From Parcubacteria group bacterium Gr01-1014_33 (GTDB lineage: Bacteria > Patescibacteriota > Minisyncoccia > Sungbacterales > HO2-52-23): 38,262 bases of DNA. The position numbers were made by a program, and so were the translations under genes. This document shows positions 7,963 through 15,575 of the stretch, in pieces (position 1 is the first letter of the stretch; the number at the start of each line of letters is the position of its first letter). The DNA lies in the NCBI GenBank assembly GCA_007376125.1, contig VMFQ01000007.1:1-38262 (forward strand). The letters are read 5' to 3'. The notes under the pieces were generated by a model. That model saw only the letters and a list, made by a program, of their open reading frames with translations, had not been told where the DNA came from and made no database searches.

Positions 7963-8077
7963 CTCACCAAATTTTGGTGAGGGATAAAATTAAACCCCGC
8001 AGGAAGGATTTCAATGATACCCATTCATCTCGCACCAACTGTTGGTGCGGGATTCATCCCCGTAGCAAGCTACGGGG
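7963..8077. repeat. Three short perfect hairpins in the HPF-GNAT spacer
   Basis: CTCACCAAATTTTGGTGAG (7963-7981), CGCACCAACTGTTGGTGCG (8031-8049) and CCCCGTAGCAAGCTACGGGG (8058-8077). The first two are odd-length palindromes with one central base. None has a T tract, so I do not call them terminators. Confidence 0.8.
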
Positions 8078-8089
8078 TATTCTGGGAAG

Positions 8090-9016
8090 GTGCGGGATAA
8101 AATTGAAAAACTGAAAATGGAATTTATTGAAGATACAGTTGCGAATAGACCTCTTCTTGAGGAGAGTGTAAGTAGTTTTGGGTATGCGCCGGAGCATAAT
8201 ATTGATTGGTATGAGTACGGAGCCAAACAAGATCAAAAAACTGTTTTCGTCCGGTGGCAAGACGGCACAGGACTTCTTACCTATAAGGGAAAAAATGTAT
8301 GGCATATCTTCTCGGAACCGCTTGCGCCGCCGGGAAAAAGGGGCAAGAGAATTGTAGAGTTTTGCCTCCATGTGGTATCGAAACTCCTTGCAAAAAAAGT
8401 GGTAGTTGAGGTGAGTGCCTCTACGAGACAGGAGGTGCGCGGCCTTCTTCCGGATTCTTTGAGAGCGTGTGCAGTCAATTATATTCTCGTATGGCCGGTA
8501 ATGAACATGGAAAATTTTGATGTAGCGCTTCCCGGCGGACATTGGAAAAGTATCCGTAATGCCCGAAATCAGTTCTACCGGGAGCATCAAGTCAGAATTG
8601 ATGACGCGGCCAATATAGACAAAGAGATGCTCCACGCTATCGTTGATGCATGGAGCGGGAAGCGGAGACAGCATGATCGCTCCCACCCGTACCCGTACCA
8701 CAATCTTATCAATGCACACTTTAGAGGGACAAAAAGCACGCGATGCCTTATTGTGGATGGCAGGCCGGTTGGGTTTAACGCAGGTTGGGAGATTCCAAAT
8801 TCTTACGGATACTACGGGGGTGTGGGCACTCATGACTATTCCATAAAAGATTTTGGCGTGATGCTGTATCTTGAAGATTTGGAATGGATCAAACTTATGG
8901 GCTGGAAAACGGCGGAAATGGGAGGCTCCTACAAAGATGCGATACATTTTAAAAATCAATTTCTTCCGGAATCGTGGTATAAAGATTATTCTTTTTCAAT
9001 TGTGAGGAAACGATGA
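8090..9016 (+). CDS. GNAT-fold acyl/aminoacyl-transferase-like protein (DUF2156/FemAB type)
   Basis: The protein resembles the C-terminal catalytic domain of phosphatidylglycerol lysyltransferase (DUF2156) and the FemAB group: an N-terminal domain with VFVRWQDGTGLLTYKGK and HIFSEPLAPPG, a central KSIRNARNQFYREHQV helix, and a terminal DLEWIKLMGWKTAEMGGSY strand-helix. It could modify a lipid headgroup or peptidoglycan peptide; no membrane segments are present, so it would act in the cytosol or at the membrane face. GTG 8090 has TATTCT six bases upstream, matching the leaderless pattern; ATG 8117 is the alternative start. Confidence 0.65.
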   Translation: MRDKIEKLKMEFIEDTVANRPLLEESVSSFGYAPEHNIDWYEYGAKQDQKTVFVRWQDGTGLLTYKGKNVWHIFSEPLAPPGKRGKRIVEFCLHVVSKLLAKKVVVEVSASTRQEVRGLLPDSLRACAVNYILVWPVMNMENFDVALPGGHWKSIRNARNQFYREHQVRIDDAANIDKEMLHAIVDAWSGKRRQHDRSHPYPYHNLINAHFRGTKSTRCLIVDGRPVGFNAGWEIPNSYGYYGGVGTHDYSIKDFGVMLYLEDLEWIKLMGWKTAEMGGSYKDAIHFKNQFLPESWYKDYSFSIVRKR

Positions 9017-9041
9017 AAGGTCTTGTATAAGGAGGTTATGT

Positions 9042-9161
9042 GTGAGAATATGGAAACACGCGCATGTGCAGAATAAATGGTTCTTTAACACTTTTTTAAG
9101 GAGGAAAAATTATGCTTGGAAGACGAGAAAGATCGCCCGCTCCAATAGAAACAGCGCATGA
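9042..9161 (+). CDS. Candidate 39-aa basic leader peptide overlapping the next gene
   Basis: GTG 9042 lies six bases after a perfect AAGGAGG, better placed than the ATG at 9038. The frame runs 39 codons to TGA 9159-9161, passing through the Shine-Dalgarno and the first 50 bases of the metallopeptidase-like gene in another frame. The peptide is basic and aromatic (MRIWKHAHVQ, then NKWFFNTFLRRKNYAWKTRK). It could be a translated leader that couples or limits translation of the downstream gene, or a chance frame. No family is recognised. Confidence 0.4.
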   Translation: MRIWKHAHVQNKWFFNTFLRRKNYAWKTRKIARSNRNSA

Positions 9162-10878
9162 TCAGGAGGAGCCAAAAATCATTCCTCAAGGTCCCAAGTT
9201 GCAATACTTGGATCGCGCGTTTGGTATTCTCCGGGGTCTTGAAAGGGATCCTTTGGGAGAAGAACCAAAGTGGTTTGAGCTTTGGCAGAAAGTAGAGCGG
9301 TATAGAGATGGCGTGGAACTTGCAGACAATATACGCAAAGTGGTCGTGGATTTTATTGCCTCCAAGATTCCGCGTCTTAAGGAAGAAATATCGCCGTTAG
9401 ACACCATTTCGGATGAGAATATCCGAGACGCGCTTTTACACAATTGGTTTGAGAAGGCAGAGGAAGAAGGCGAGATTTCCGGAAAGCGGCGAGAAATTCT
9501 GCTTATGGTAATGGCGCATGTGGTAAAGCGGATTGAAAACGCCGTTTATAAAAAAACGATTGCCAACGCGGCGGAAGAGGATCTTGAAAAAATAGGACTT
9601 AATAATTCTTTACGTAAACTCGTTATTGATGTCATGGATACCGCAATCAGGGCTGATCCGCTTATTATCCGATTTATGGCCTACGCCAAAGCGACTCCTC
9701 CTCCGCCGAAAGGAGCATCGGTATTAGGACTTGATGTCCCCGGACATAAAAAGCCATACACGATTGCATCACTTTTCCCCAATGAGACATATACACTCTC
9801 AAGACATTTCCATGCAATCGCGGAACAAAACGAAGAATGGATAACCCAACCCGGCGGCGCAATATTCAAAGAGTACCTTGAAGCGTTGTCCGTGTGTTAT
9901 AAAGAAAAAGATGTTGCTCAAGCGGAAATCCTTCATAAAGAGGTATCTCGTCTCTATAGAGAGCTTCTCACATCGGAATTTCCGATTGTCATAACTCCCA
10001 CGCTTGAATCAGGATATAAAGAGCCCTATCTTGATCCTGAATTACGAGTATCGGTGGCAACGCCTGACGCGTGCGAAGAAGAACTTATTTTCAAACCCGC
10101 GCAAAACGCAATGGCGGAGAGTTTAGGGGTTTTGGGAGTGCCCGAGTTTTCTGACTCTATGAGAAACGCGCCGGTTCGTATTCTCAACACATTCGGAGGA
10201 TATGGAATAAACCTTAACTGTAATGCGGTTGCCCAAGAACGTCCCGCGATCACGATGTACCTTAATGAGCAATTAAGAAGCTATGACAGAGATTTTCCCG
10301 AAGTGCTTGCAAAAATAAATAATACGGAGAGCGAGTTCGTCAATCTTGGATCAGAAGAACGAAAAATGCGTATAGAGAGAATGTCCCGCGCAAATACGAT
10401 TATGCATGAATATGCGCATTACGCGTATCTTAATGACACCCCGGAATCGCTCCGTTTCGGAGGGAGACGAGTTTTCCGGAAAATTAACGAGATAAAAGCC
10501 GAGATTTTATACCGGCCGCTTATTCCCTCAATTATTGAAAAAAGAGGGCTTGAAGGGACAAAAGAACAGTGGGCGATCGCGCTATTGGCCGCTTCTTTCC
10601 AGATGCTTGGAGATATGCCCGAAGATGATCCTTATTGGCACGGAGCCGCATATTGCCTCAATAATCTTTTTGAGAGCGGCGCAGTAACACTTGAGAACGG
10701 TAAAGCGGTGATAAAGAATTTTGATTTATACTACCTGACTCAAAAGTCAGCCGCAGAAGATATGATCCGATTGCATCAAGATCCCGCTATGACCGAACGC
10801 AAAGCGGCGCAATGGATAAAGCAGAAGTGTATACCAAATGAAAAAGTGCGTGCGGCAATGGAATCCCTTTCTCTTTAA
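9112..10878 (+). CDS. Putative HExxH metallopeptidase-like protein, unknown family
   Basis: A large soluble protein (588 aa) with no signal peptide. Residues 432-436 are HEYAH within NTIMHEYAHYAYL, the classic zinc-binding HExxH helix, followed 24-28 residues later by NEIKAE (E460 and E464), a plausible third ligand as in gluzincins such as M49. The N-terminal 400 residues are mainly helical, charged and without a recognised domain. The start has a perfect AAGGAGG seven bases before the ATG. A strong terminator follows at 10913. The upstream 39-codon frame overlaps its start. Proteolytic activity is inferred from the motif alone. Confidence 0.6.
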   Translation: MLGRRERSPAPIETAHDQEEPKIIPQGPKLQYLDRAFGILRGLERDPLGEEPKWFELWQKVERYRDGVELADNIRKVVVDFIASKIPRLKEEISPLDTISDENIRDALLHNWFEKAEEEGEISGKRREILLMVMAHVVKRIENAVYKKTIANAAEEDLEKIGLNNSLRKLVIDVMDTAIRADPLIIRFMAYAKATPPPPKGASVLGLDVPGHKKPYTIASLFPNETYTLSRHFHAIAEQNEEWITQPGGAIFKEYLEALSVCYKEKDVAQAEILHKEVSRLYRELLTSEFPIVITPTLESGYKEPYLDPELRVSVATPDACEEELIFKPAQNAMAESLGVLGVPEFSDSMRNAPVRILNTFGGYGINLNCNAVAQERPAITMYLNEQLRSYDRDFPEVLAKINNTESEFVNLGSEERKMRIERMSRANTIMHEYAHYAYLNDTPESLRFGGRRVFRKINEIKAEILYRPLIPSIIEKRGLEGTKEQWAIALLAASFQMLGDMPEDDPYWHGAAYCLNNLFESGAVTLENGKAVIKNFDLYYLTQKSAAEDMIRLHQDPAMTERKAAQWIKQKCIPNEKVRAAMESLSL

Positions 10879-10912
10879 ATGGTACATCAGCCCCATGAGA
10901 GTAATTTCAAAT

Positions 10913-10939
10913 CGGCATTGAAGAATGCCGGTTTTTTTA
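10913..10939 (+). terminator. Rho-independent terminator after the HExxH gene
   Basis: The stem CGGCATT (10913-10919) with AATGCCG (10924-10930), loop GAAG, is followed by a run of seven T. It lies 35 bp after the stop. Confidence 0.9.
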
Positions 10940-11111
10940 TAATGTGTCACTCTACCGATTTTCACCAAAATCTTAAGGGGACACACGCGAACGGCATATC
11001 AACTCATCAGCTTTCCGTAAATTCCAGTATCATGCGTGAAGCAATAGGCGGCAGGAGCGGACAATTTGGGGAATGCTGACTTATGGATTTACCGGACACG
11101 GCGCTACCCAA
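10940..11111. other. Spacer without recognisable gene
   Basis: Between the terminator and the palindrome at 11112 I see no gene and no strong repeat. A short open frame (10879-11079) crosses the terminator and has no coding character. Confidence 0.6.
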
Positions 11112-11151
11112 ATACTCTCATTTCATTACGATCGTAATGGAATGAGAGTAT
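11112..11151. repeat. CGATCG-centred palindrome, copy 1
   Basis: A 40-bp palindrome with one mismatch, centred on TTACGATCGTAA, arms ATACTCTCATTTCA. Its last three bases (TAT) are the target duplication of the mobile element that follows directly. Related centres occur at 23933, 28185 and 37983. Confidence 0.9.
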
Positions 11152-11218
11152 GAGACCATTACAAAACTCGGTATTAATGGCTCATATAAGCCAATTTTAA
11201 GAGTTTTGTAACCATCTC
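11152..11218. mobile_element. Minimal family A hairpin element, 67 bp, TSD TAT
   Basis: Ends GAGACCATTACAAAACTC and GAGTTTTGTAACCATCTC match the family A termini at 790-964. TAT is duplicated at 11149-11151 and 11219-11221. The centre is a small hairpin, GGCTCATATAAGCC. The element is less than half the length of the 175-bp copy and lacks the TTCTACTGCAA core, so the terminal repeats alone may suffice for mobility. Confidence 0.85.
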
Positions 11219-11233
11219 TATATCACTATGGGT

Positions 11234-11276
11234 AAAAAATGCCGCCCTTTTCGTGATATCACGGGGCGGACTTTTT
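11234..11276. terminator. Bidirectional terminator at the 3' end of the minus-strand gene
   Basis: The stem CCGCCC (11242-11247) with GGGCGG (11264-11269) has an inner GTGATATCAC palindrome. An A tract on the left acts as a T tract for the minus strand, and TTTTT on the right serves the plus strand. It overlaps the last codons of the minus-strand gene. Confidence 0.7.
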
Positions 11277-12200
11277 GTGAGAATCTGTAATAAAGGCCCA
11301 TCCTTTATCGCCTTCAAAATCCCAGAGTTTTGACCGCGAATCAAGTTGTGCTCCCGAGCGGTGTGATATTTTTCTTTCGGTGGGCAATTCTACCATCGTC
11401 TTTTGCGCGATATATTCTCTAGGAAATATAAAGATGCGGACAGCATTTTTCCACTTCTGGACTATGCATAGAAATTCGTTTGAGCGGACCGTGCCTATAT
11501 GGATTGAACTATAAGGTACGCGGCCATACGTACTTTTATGATGAGCGCGGTCCGTATGCTTCAAATGAATAATTTTTTCGCCAAGCTGTACTTTTGAGTG
11601 ATCTATAATAAGATTTTCTCCGCTCTCTTTGTAGCACGGTTCAAACAGTATCTTGCGGCGAAAGCATTCATCCTGTACTGCGCGATACCACCATGGTAGA
11701 TTTTCAACCGCGAGAGAAGACAGAAGCGCCTGCTCTCTTTTCTTCTGTGCGCGTCGAGCGCGTCTCCCTTTCTCACCAGAATATATTCCTGCTCGTATTC
11801 CCGCAACTCGTATGGCTTCGCGACTCAACCCGTTGAATTCTTTCCCCATGTCTTGTAAAGAAAGGTCGGTCTCATTAAGGAAGTGTTTCAGACGGTCAAT
11901 GTTCTTCGCATATTCAGGATGTTCTGTCCCGAAGATTTTGTCTCTTCGCCCTTTGCTTTTTTTGCCTCTGGGCCGTCCACGTTGCTTTTTATTTGCGTCA
12001 TACTTATCAAGCACGCGCTTTAGAAATGTACACGCAACTTTTGGCGGACTATTCCTTGTGGGTATAATCGTCTTTTTGTGAAAGGGGATGCGGTCACAAC
12101 CTGCATATGCATAGGTCAAAAGTGTGCGGGGCTTTAGTTGAAGATGCCGTGCGGCCTCTTCAAGCGTAAGTATTTCCGTATCTTCTCTTTCTTCATCCAT
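11259..12200 (-). CDS. Two-HTH DNA-binding protein with C-terminal nuclease-like domain (tentative)
   Basis: 313 aa. Residues about 9-45 (ILTLEEAARHLQLKPRTLLT) look like a MerR/excisionase-type helix-turn-helix. A basic GRPRGKKSKGRR stretch resembling an AT-hook follows. Residues about 110-140 (SLQDMGKEFNGLSREAIRVA) look like a sigma-70 region 4-type HTH. The C-terminal part (ENLIIDHSKVQLGEK, then FLCIVQKW and VRIFIFPREYI) resembles the strand pattern of small PD-(D/E)XK-like endonucleases, but I cannot confirm an active site. ATG 12200 is chosen for its AAAGGAG seven bases upstream; a further 29 in-frame codons upstream lack a start signal. It is divergent from secA with overlapping promoters. 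It may be a regulator or a mobile-element nuclease. Confidence 0.6.
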   Translation of the reverse strand: MDEEREDTEILTLEEAARHLQLKPRTLLTYAYAGCDRIPFHKKTIIPTRNSPPKVACTFLKRVLDKYDANKKQRGRPRGKKSKGRRDKIFGTEHPEYAKNIDRLKHFLNETDLSLQDMGKEFNGLSREAIRVAGIRAGIYSGEKGRRARRAQKKREQALLSSLAVENLPWWYRAVQDECFRRKILFEPCYKESGENLIIDHSKVQLGEKIIHLKHTDRAHHKSTYGRVPYSSIHIGTVRSNEFLCIVQKWKNAVRIFIFPREYIAQKTMVELPTERKISHRSGAQLDSRSKLWDFEGDKGWAFITDSHKKSAP

Positions 12201-12251
12201 TCCATTTCTCCTTTGTTTTGCGCATGTAAAAGAGCTCTTTCTTTTTACCGA

Positions 12252-12280
12252 AAGATACTCTATAATCTGTAGTATGTCAA
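12252..12280 (-). promoter_or_regulatory. Promoter of the minus-strand DNA-binding gene
   Basis: Read on the minus strand: TTGACA (12280-12275), a 17-bp spacer and TATCTT (12257-12252), giving a leader of about 45 nt with a Shine-Dalgarno. The -35 box covers the last bases of the secA start codon. Confidence 0.7.
12261..12266 (+). promoter_or_regulatory. -10 box of a leaderless secA promoter
   Basis: A perfect TATAAT ends seven bases before the secA ATG, which would put the transcription start at or next to the start codon. The -35 region (TTTCTT, 12238-12243) is weak. The box lies within the spacer of the opposing promoter. Confidence 0.65.
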
Positions 12281-15153
12281 TCTTCACAAAAATCTTGGGG
12301 GACGCAAACGAGCGGTATATAAAATCGCTTCTTCCGATCGTCCAGAAAGTGAACGAGTATGAAAAAGAGTACGAAACACTCTCGGATGACGGGCTAAAAA
12401 ATTGTACCGTGGAATTTAAAGCGCGATTGGAAAAAGGCGATACGCTTGACGATATTTTGCCGGAAGCGTTTGCGGTGGTGCGCGAAGCGTCAAAGCGGGC
12501 AATCGGAAAGCGCCATTTTGACGTGCAGTTAATCGGTGGAATCGTGCTCCATCAAGGCAAAATCGCCGAGATGAAAACCGGCGAGGGAAAAACGCTCGTG
12601 GCAACCCTTCCATTATACTTGCACTCTTTGGCAGGGATTGGGGCGCATTTGGTTACCCCGAACGATTATCTTTCGCGAATCGGCGCCGGATGGATGGGGC
12701 CGGTGTATCACGCGCTCGGAGTTTCTGTCGGAGTGGTTTGCCACGATATATCGGGAATATACGATCCGGAATATAAAGATTCCCAGCCACACGGAGACGA
12801 ACGGCTCGCGCATTTTAGGCCCTGTACACGGCACGAGGCATACGCGGCAGACATTACATACGGCACGAATAACGAATTCGGGTTTGACTATCTTCGCGAC
12901 AATCTTGAATATCTTCCCGCGGAACTTCGCCAGTCCCGATTGCACCGCGATCGAGGATTTCCCGATTTTTCTTCTCACCATGTTGACAATGAAATCGAGG
13001 ATCCTCGACAACATCGGGACTCAATTCCGGAGGAGTCGGGACGCGTGCATTACTACGCGCTTGTGGATGAGGTTGACTCAATTTTAATTGACGAGGCGCG
13101 CACACCTTTGATAATCTCGGCGCCGGATACGGAATCCGCCGATCTCTATCAGGTGTTTTCTCGGATTACGCCTCAACTCAAAGAAAACGAGGATTATAAT
13201 GTGGATGAAAAAATGCGCGCGGTTGCGATGGCGGAAAAGGGAATTGATAAAGTGGAGCACATATTAAACATTGGGAATATCTACGAAGAAAAGGGAATAC
13301 GATTTGTGCATCACCTTGAGCAGGCGCTTCGCGCAAAAGCGCTTTTTCATAAAGACAAAGATTATGTGGTAAAAGACGGCGAGGTAATAATAGTGGATGA
13401 ATTTACCGGACGCCTCATGCCCGGTAGGCGTTGGAGCGAGGGATTACACCAAGCGGTTGAGGCGAAAGAAGGCGTGAAAGTCCAGCAGGAATCGCGGACG
13501 CTTGCCACCATCACGTTTCAAAATTATTTCCGCATGTATAAACGGCTCGCGGGCATGACTGGGACCGCGCAAACAAGCGCGGAAGAATTCCATAAAGTAT
13601 ATGCGATTGACGTGATTACGATTCCCACGCACCGTCCCATGATACGGCGCGATGAGCCGGATCTTGTCTTTCGCACCGAGAACGGAAAATTTCAAGCGGT
13701 TATCCGCGAAGTAAAAGAAAAATATGAGAAAGGCCAGCCAGTATTGATCGGCACGGTGTCAATTGAAAAAAACGAGCGGCTTTCCAAAATGCTTCAAGTG
13801 GAAGGAGTTCCCCATGAGCTATTAAACGCGAAAAACCACGAGCGCGAGGCGTTGATTATTGCCGAGGCCGGGAAAAAAGGCGCGGTAACGGTTGCGACCA
13901 ATATGGCGGGGCGAGGAGTGGATATTATTCTGGGAGGAGCGCTTCCTTCGGAAATCAAAAATTCGGAGGAATATAAAGAAGGAGAGGGGGAATACAAAGA
14001 AGTGCGCGCCGCGGGCGGACTCCACGTCATTGGCACCGAGCGCCATGAAGCCCGCCGGATTGATAATCAGTTGCGTGGACGCTCCGGCAGGCAAGGAGAT
14101 CCAGGATCTTCCCGATTTTTTGTGTCTCTGGAGGATGACGTAATGCGTATTTTCGGATCGGAACGGATCAAGAATATGATGGAATCTTTGGGCATACCCG
14201 AAGATCAGCCGATTGAAGCAAAAATGGTATCACGTGCGATTGAGGCGGCGCAGGCAAAAATTGAGGGGTTTCATTTTGACACGCGGAAGCATGTCTTGGA
14301 ATACGACGATGTGCTTAATAAGCAGAGGGATGCGATATATCGTTTAAGAAGAGAAATACTTTTTTCCGAGGCGGCTAACTTAGTTTCCATTGAGGAAACT
14401 AAGTTCGGCGCGGAGGAACCAGAGAACAAATTCTCTCCGAGCGAAGCGGAGAAGACACCTTTGAAGGAAAGAATTTTCGAAATGCTTGAAGAAGAAATTT
14501 CTCGGATTGTTGAATTTCACACCCAAGAAAGTTCGGAAGAAAATTGGAATCTTGAAGAGATTTCTGAAGCAATAAAAGCAATAGCGGGCGGCTTGGATGA
14601 TCTTCATGCGGACCTTCGCGCGATAGCTGCGGAAAAAATTGATACGGAAGAGAAACGATCAAAAATTATTGAATATATTGTTAAAGCGCTTCGTGTCAAA
14701 TATGATACCCGCGAAAAAGAAATAGGGGAGGATGGCATGCGGAATATTGAGCGCGTGGTAATGTTGCGCTCAATTGATATGCTTTGGATGGAACATTTGG
14801 ATCAAATGGAGCATTTGCGCGATTCGGTTCGCCTTCGCGCCTACGGCCAGCGCGATCCGTTGGTGGAATATAAAAACGAGGGCTCACGCATGTTCCGCGA
14901 ATTACAAACCGCGATTCGTGCGCAAATTGTAAATACGATATTTAAAGTGGGCGGAACCCCGAGGCAAGAACAGGCAGTGAGAATTGAAGGAAAACGCCCT
15001 CATATATTGCCCGAGCAAAATCAAGGGCTTACATTACATGTTCAGCCGGAAGCCGATAGTGGGAAGCCGGTAACTATGAAATCCGAGCCAAATAGAAATG
15101 ATCCCTGCTTTTGCGGCTCGGGGAAAAAGTATAAGAAGTGCCATGGAAAATAA
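12274..15153 (+). CDS. secA: Preprotein translocase ATPase SecA
   Basis: Motor ATPase that pushes preproteins through SecYEG at the inner membrane. Visible parts: N-terminus MSIFTKILGDANERYIKSL, Walker A MKTGEGKTLVATLP (about 100-113), DEAD motif VDEVDSILIDEARTP (about 264-278), GMTGTAQTSAEEFHKVY, NMAGRGVDIILGG, LRGRSGRQGDPGSSRFF and a C-terminal zinc motif DPCFCGSGKKYKKCHG. At 959 aa it is slightly long. Residues about 220-257, just before the DEAD motif, are a palindrome-encoded insert; residues 702-711 are another small one. TATAAT seven bases before the ATG and no Shine-Dalgarno suggest a leaderless mRNA. Confidence 0.98.
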   Translation: MSIFTKILGDANERYIKSLLPIVQKVNEYEKEYETLSDDGLKNCTVEFKARLEKGDTLDDILPEAFAVVREASKRAIGKRHFDVQLIGGIVLHQGKIAEMKTGEGKTLVATLPLYLHSLAGIGAHLVTPNDYLSRIGAGWMGPVYHALGVSVGVVCHDISGIYDPEYKDSQPHGDERLAHFRPCTRHEAYAADITYGTNNEFGFDYLRDNLEYLPAELRQSRLHRDRGFPDFSSHHVDNEIEDPRQHRDSIPEESGRVHYYALVDEVDSILIDEARTPLIISAPDTESADLYQVFSRITPQLKENEDYNVDEKMRAVAMAEKGIDKVEHILNIGNIYEEKGIRFVHHLEQALRAKALFHKDKDYVVKDGEVIIVDEFTGRLMPGRRWSEGLHQAVEAKEGVKVQQESRTLATITFQNYFRMYKRLAGMTGTAQTSAEEFHKVYAIDVITIPTHRPMIRRDEPDLVFRTENGKFQAVIREVKEKYEKGQPVLIGTVSIEKNERLSKMLQVEGVPHELLNAKNHEREALIIAEAGKKGAVTVATNMAGRGVDIILGGALPSEIKNSEEYKEGEGEYKEVRAAGGLHVIGTERHEARRIDNQLRGRSGRQGDPGSSRFFVSLEDDVMRIFGSERIKNMMESLGIPEDQPIEAKMVSRAIEAAQAKIEGFHFDTRKHVLEYDDVLNKQRDAIYRLRREILFSEAANLVSIEETKFGAEEPENKFSPSEAEKTPLKERIFEMLEEEISRIVEFHTQESSEENWNLEEISEAIKAIAGGLDDLHADLRAIAAEKIDTEEKRSKIIEYIVKALRVKYDTREKEIGEDGMRNIERVVMLRSIDMLWMEHLDQMEHLRDSVRLRAYGQRDPLVEYKNEGSRMFRELQTAIRAQIVNTIFKVGGTPRQEQAVRIEGKRPHILPEQNQGLTLHVQPEADSGKPVTMKSEPNRNDPCFCGSGKKYKKCHGK
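12932..13021. repeat. Palindromic insert in frame within secA
   Basis: Arms AGTCCCGAT (12932-12940) and ATCGGGACT (13013-13021) enclose a duplicated ATCGAGGAT and a CGAGGATCCTCG palindrome. The encoded residues (RQSRLHRDRGFPDF, then HVDNEIEDPRQHRD) have no equivalent between NEFGFDYLRDN and HYALVDEVDS in ordinary SecA. Confidence 0.75.
14377..14405. repeat. Short palindrome within secA
   Basis: AACTTAGTTTCC (14377-14388) and GGAAACTAAGTT (14394-14405) form a perfect 12-bp stem with loop ATTGA, encoding NLVSIEETKF. The arms resemble the AAACTTAGTTT repeats at 21343 and 31160. Confidence 0.7.
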
Positions 15154-15427
15154 AGAAAAAATAAAACAAAGAATGTTGCGGGAGGGTTTTTCAATCATAA
15201 GTGAGTATGATGATCCTCCGAATGAAGTATTCCCAGATCATGACCATCCTGGAGATCAACTATTGATTATTGTGAGAGGTTCGATTGAAGTCACGGTGAG
15301 TGGAAAAACTTCAATTCTTAAACCGCGAGACGAAATATTCTTCCCCGCAAAAGTAGTACACAAGGCTAAAATTGGTCCAGAGGGGTGCTTGTATATCGAT
15401 GGTGAACGTCCTGCGGCTCAGGAATGA
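15143..15427 (+). CDS. Small cupin-domain protein
   Basis: 94 aa forming a single cupin barrel: FPDHDHPGDQLLIIVRGSIEVTV (first cupin motif, with metal-ligand His residues and the following Gly), then LKPRDEIFFPAKVVHKAKI (second motif, His). Substrate unknown. The ATG overlaps the last 11 bases of secA, so translation is probably coupled. A degenerate copy of the secA 3' end lies exactly 300 bp after the real one, straddling the cupin stop, which suggests the cupin gene arrived at the secA 3' end. Confidence 0.8.
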   Translation: MENKEKIKQRMLREGFSIISEYDDPPNEVFPDHDHPGDQLLIIVRGSIEVTVSGKTSILKPRDEIFFPAKVVHKAKIGPEGCLYIDGERPAAQE

Positions 15428-15453
15428 AAAGGAAGAAGTGTCATGGGAGATAA
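15421..15453 (+). other. Second copy of the secA 3' end after the cupin gene
   Basis: Read in the secA frame, this encodes GMKRKKCHGR and TAA, against GKKYKKCHGK and TAA at the real secA end. Over 22 nt (AAGAAGTG-CATGG-ATAAA region) 19 positions match. The two stop codons are exactly 300 bp apart and in the same frame. Confidence 0.65.
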
Positions 15454-15454
15454 A

Positions 15455-15490
15455 TAACATTCCAACATTCTTGAGAATATCGGAATGTTA
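15455..15490. repeat. Palindrome of the AACATTCC family, copy 2
   Basis: TAACATTCC and GGAATGTTA arms surround CATTCTTGAGAATA. It is the inverted counterpart of the palindrome at 1831-1870. Confidence 0.8.
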
Positions 15491-15575
15491 AAGATGAAAA
15501 ATGAAATTTTTATTATTTGACAGGCTATTAGAATAAAATTATAATCAAAATATATGACCCAGTAATACAACAATA

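Noticed and set aside
7963-8077. Hairpins after hpf as terminators
   Set aside because: None is followed by a T tract; they belong to the palindromic repeats.
8054-8959. 301-codon open frame on the minus strand
   Set aside because: It is antisense to a convincing GNAT-like gene and has no family resemblance or start signal.
9038-9076. 12-codon ATG frame after the first AAGGAGG
   Set aside because: The ATG is only two bases from the Shine-Dalgarno; the GTG at 9042 has the better spacing.
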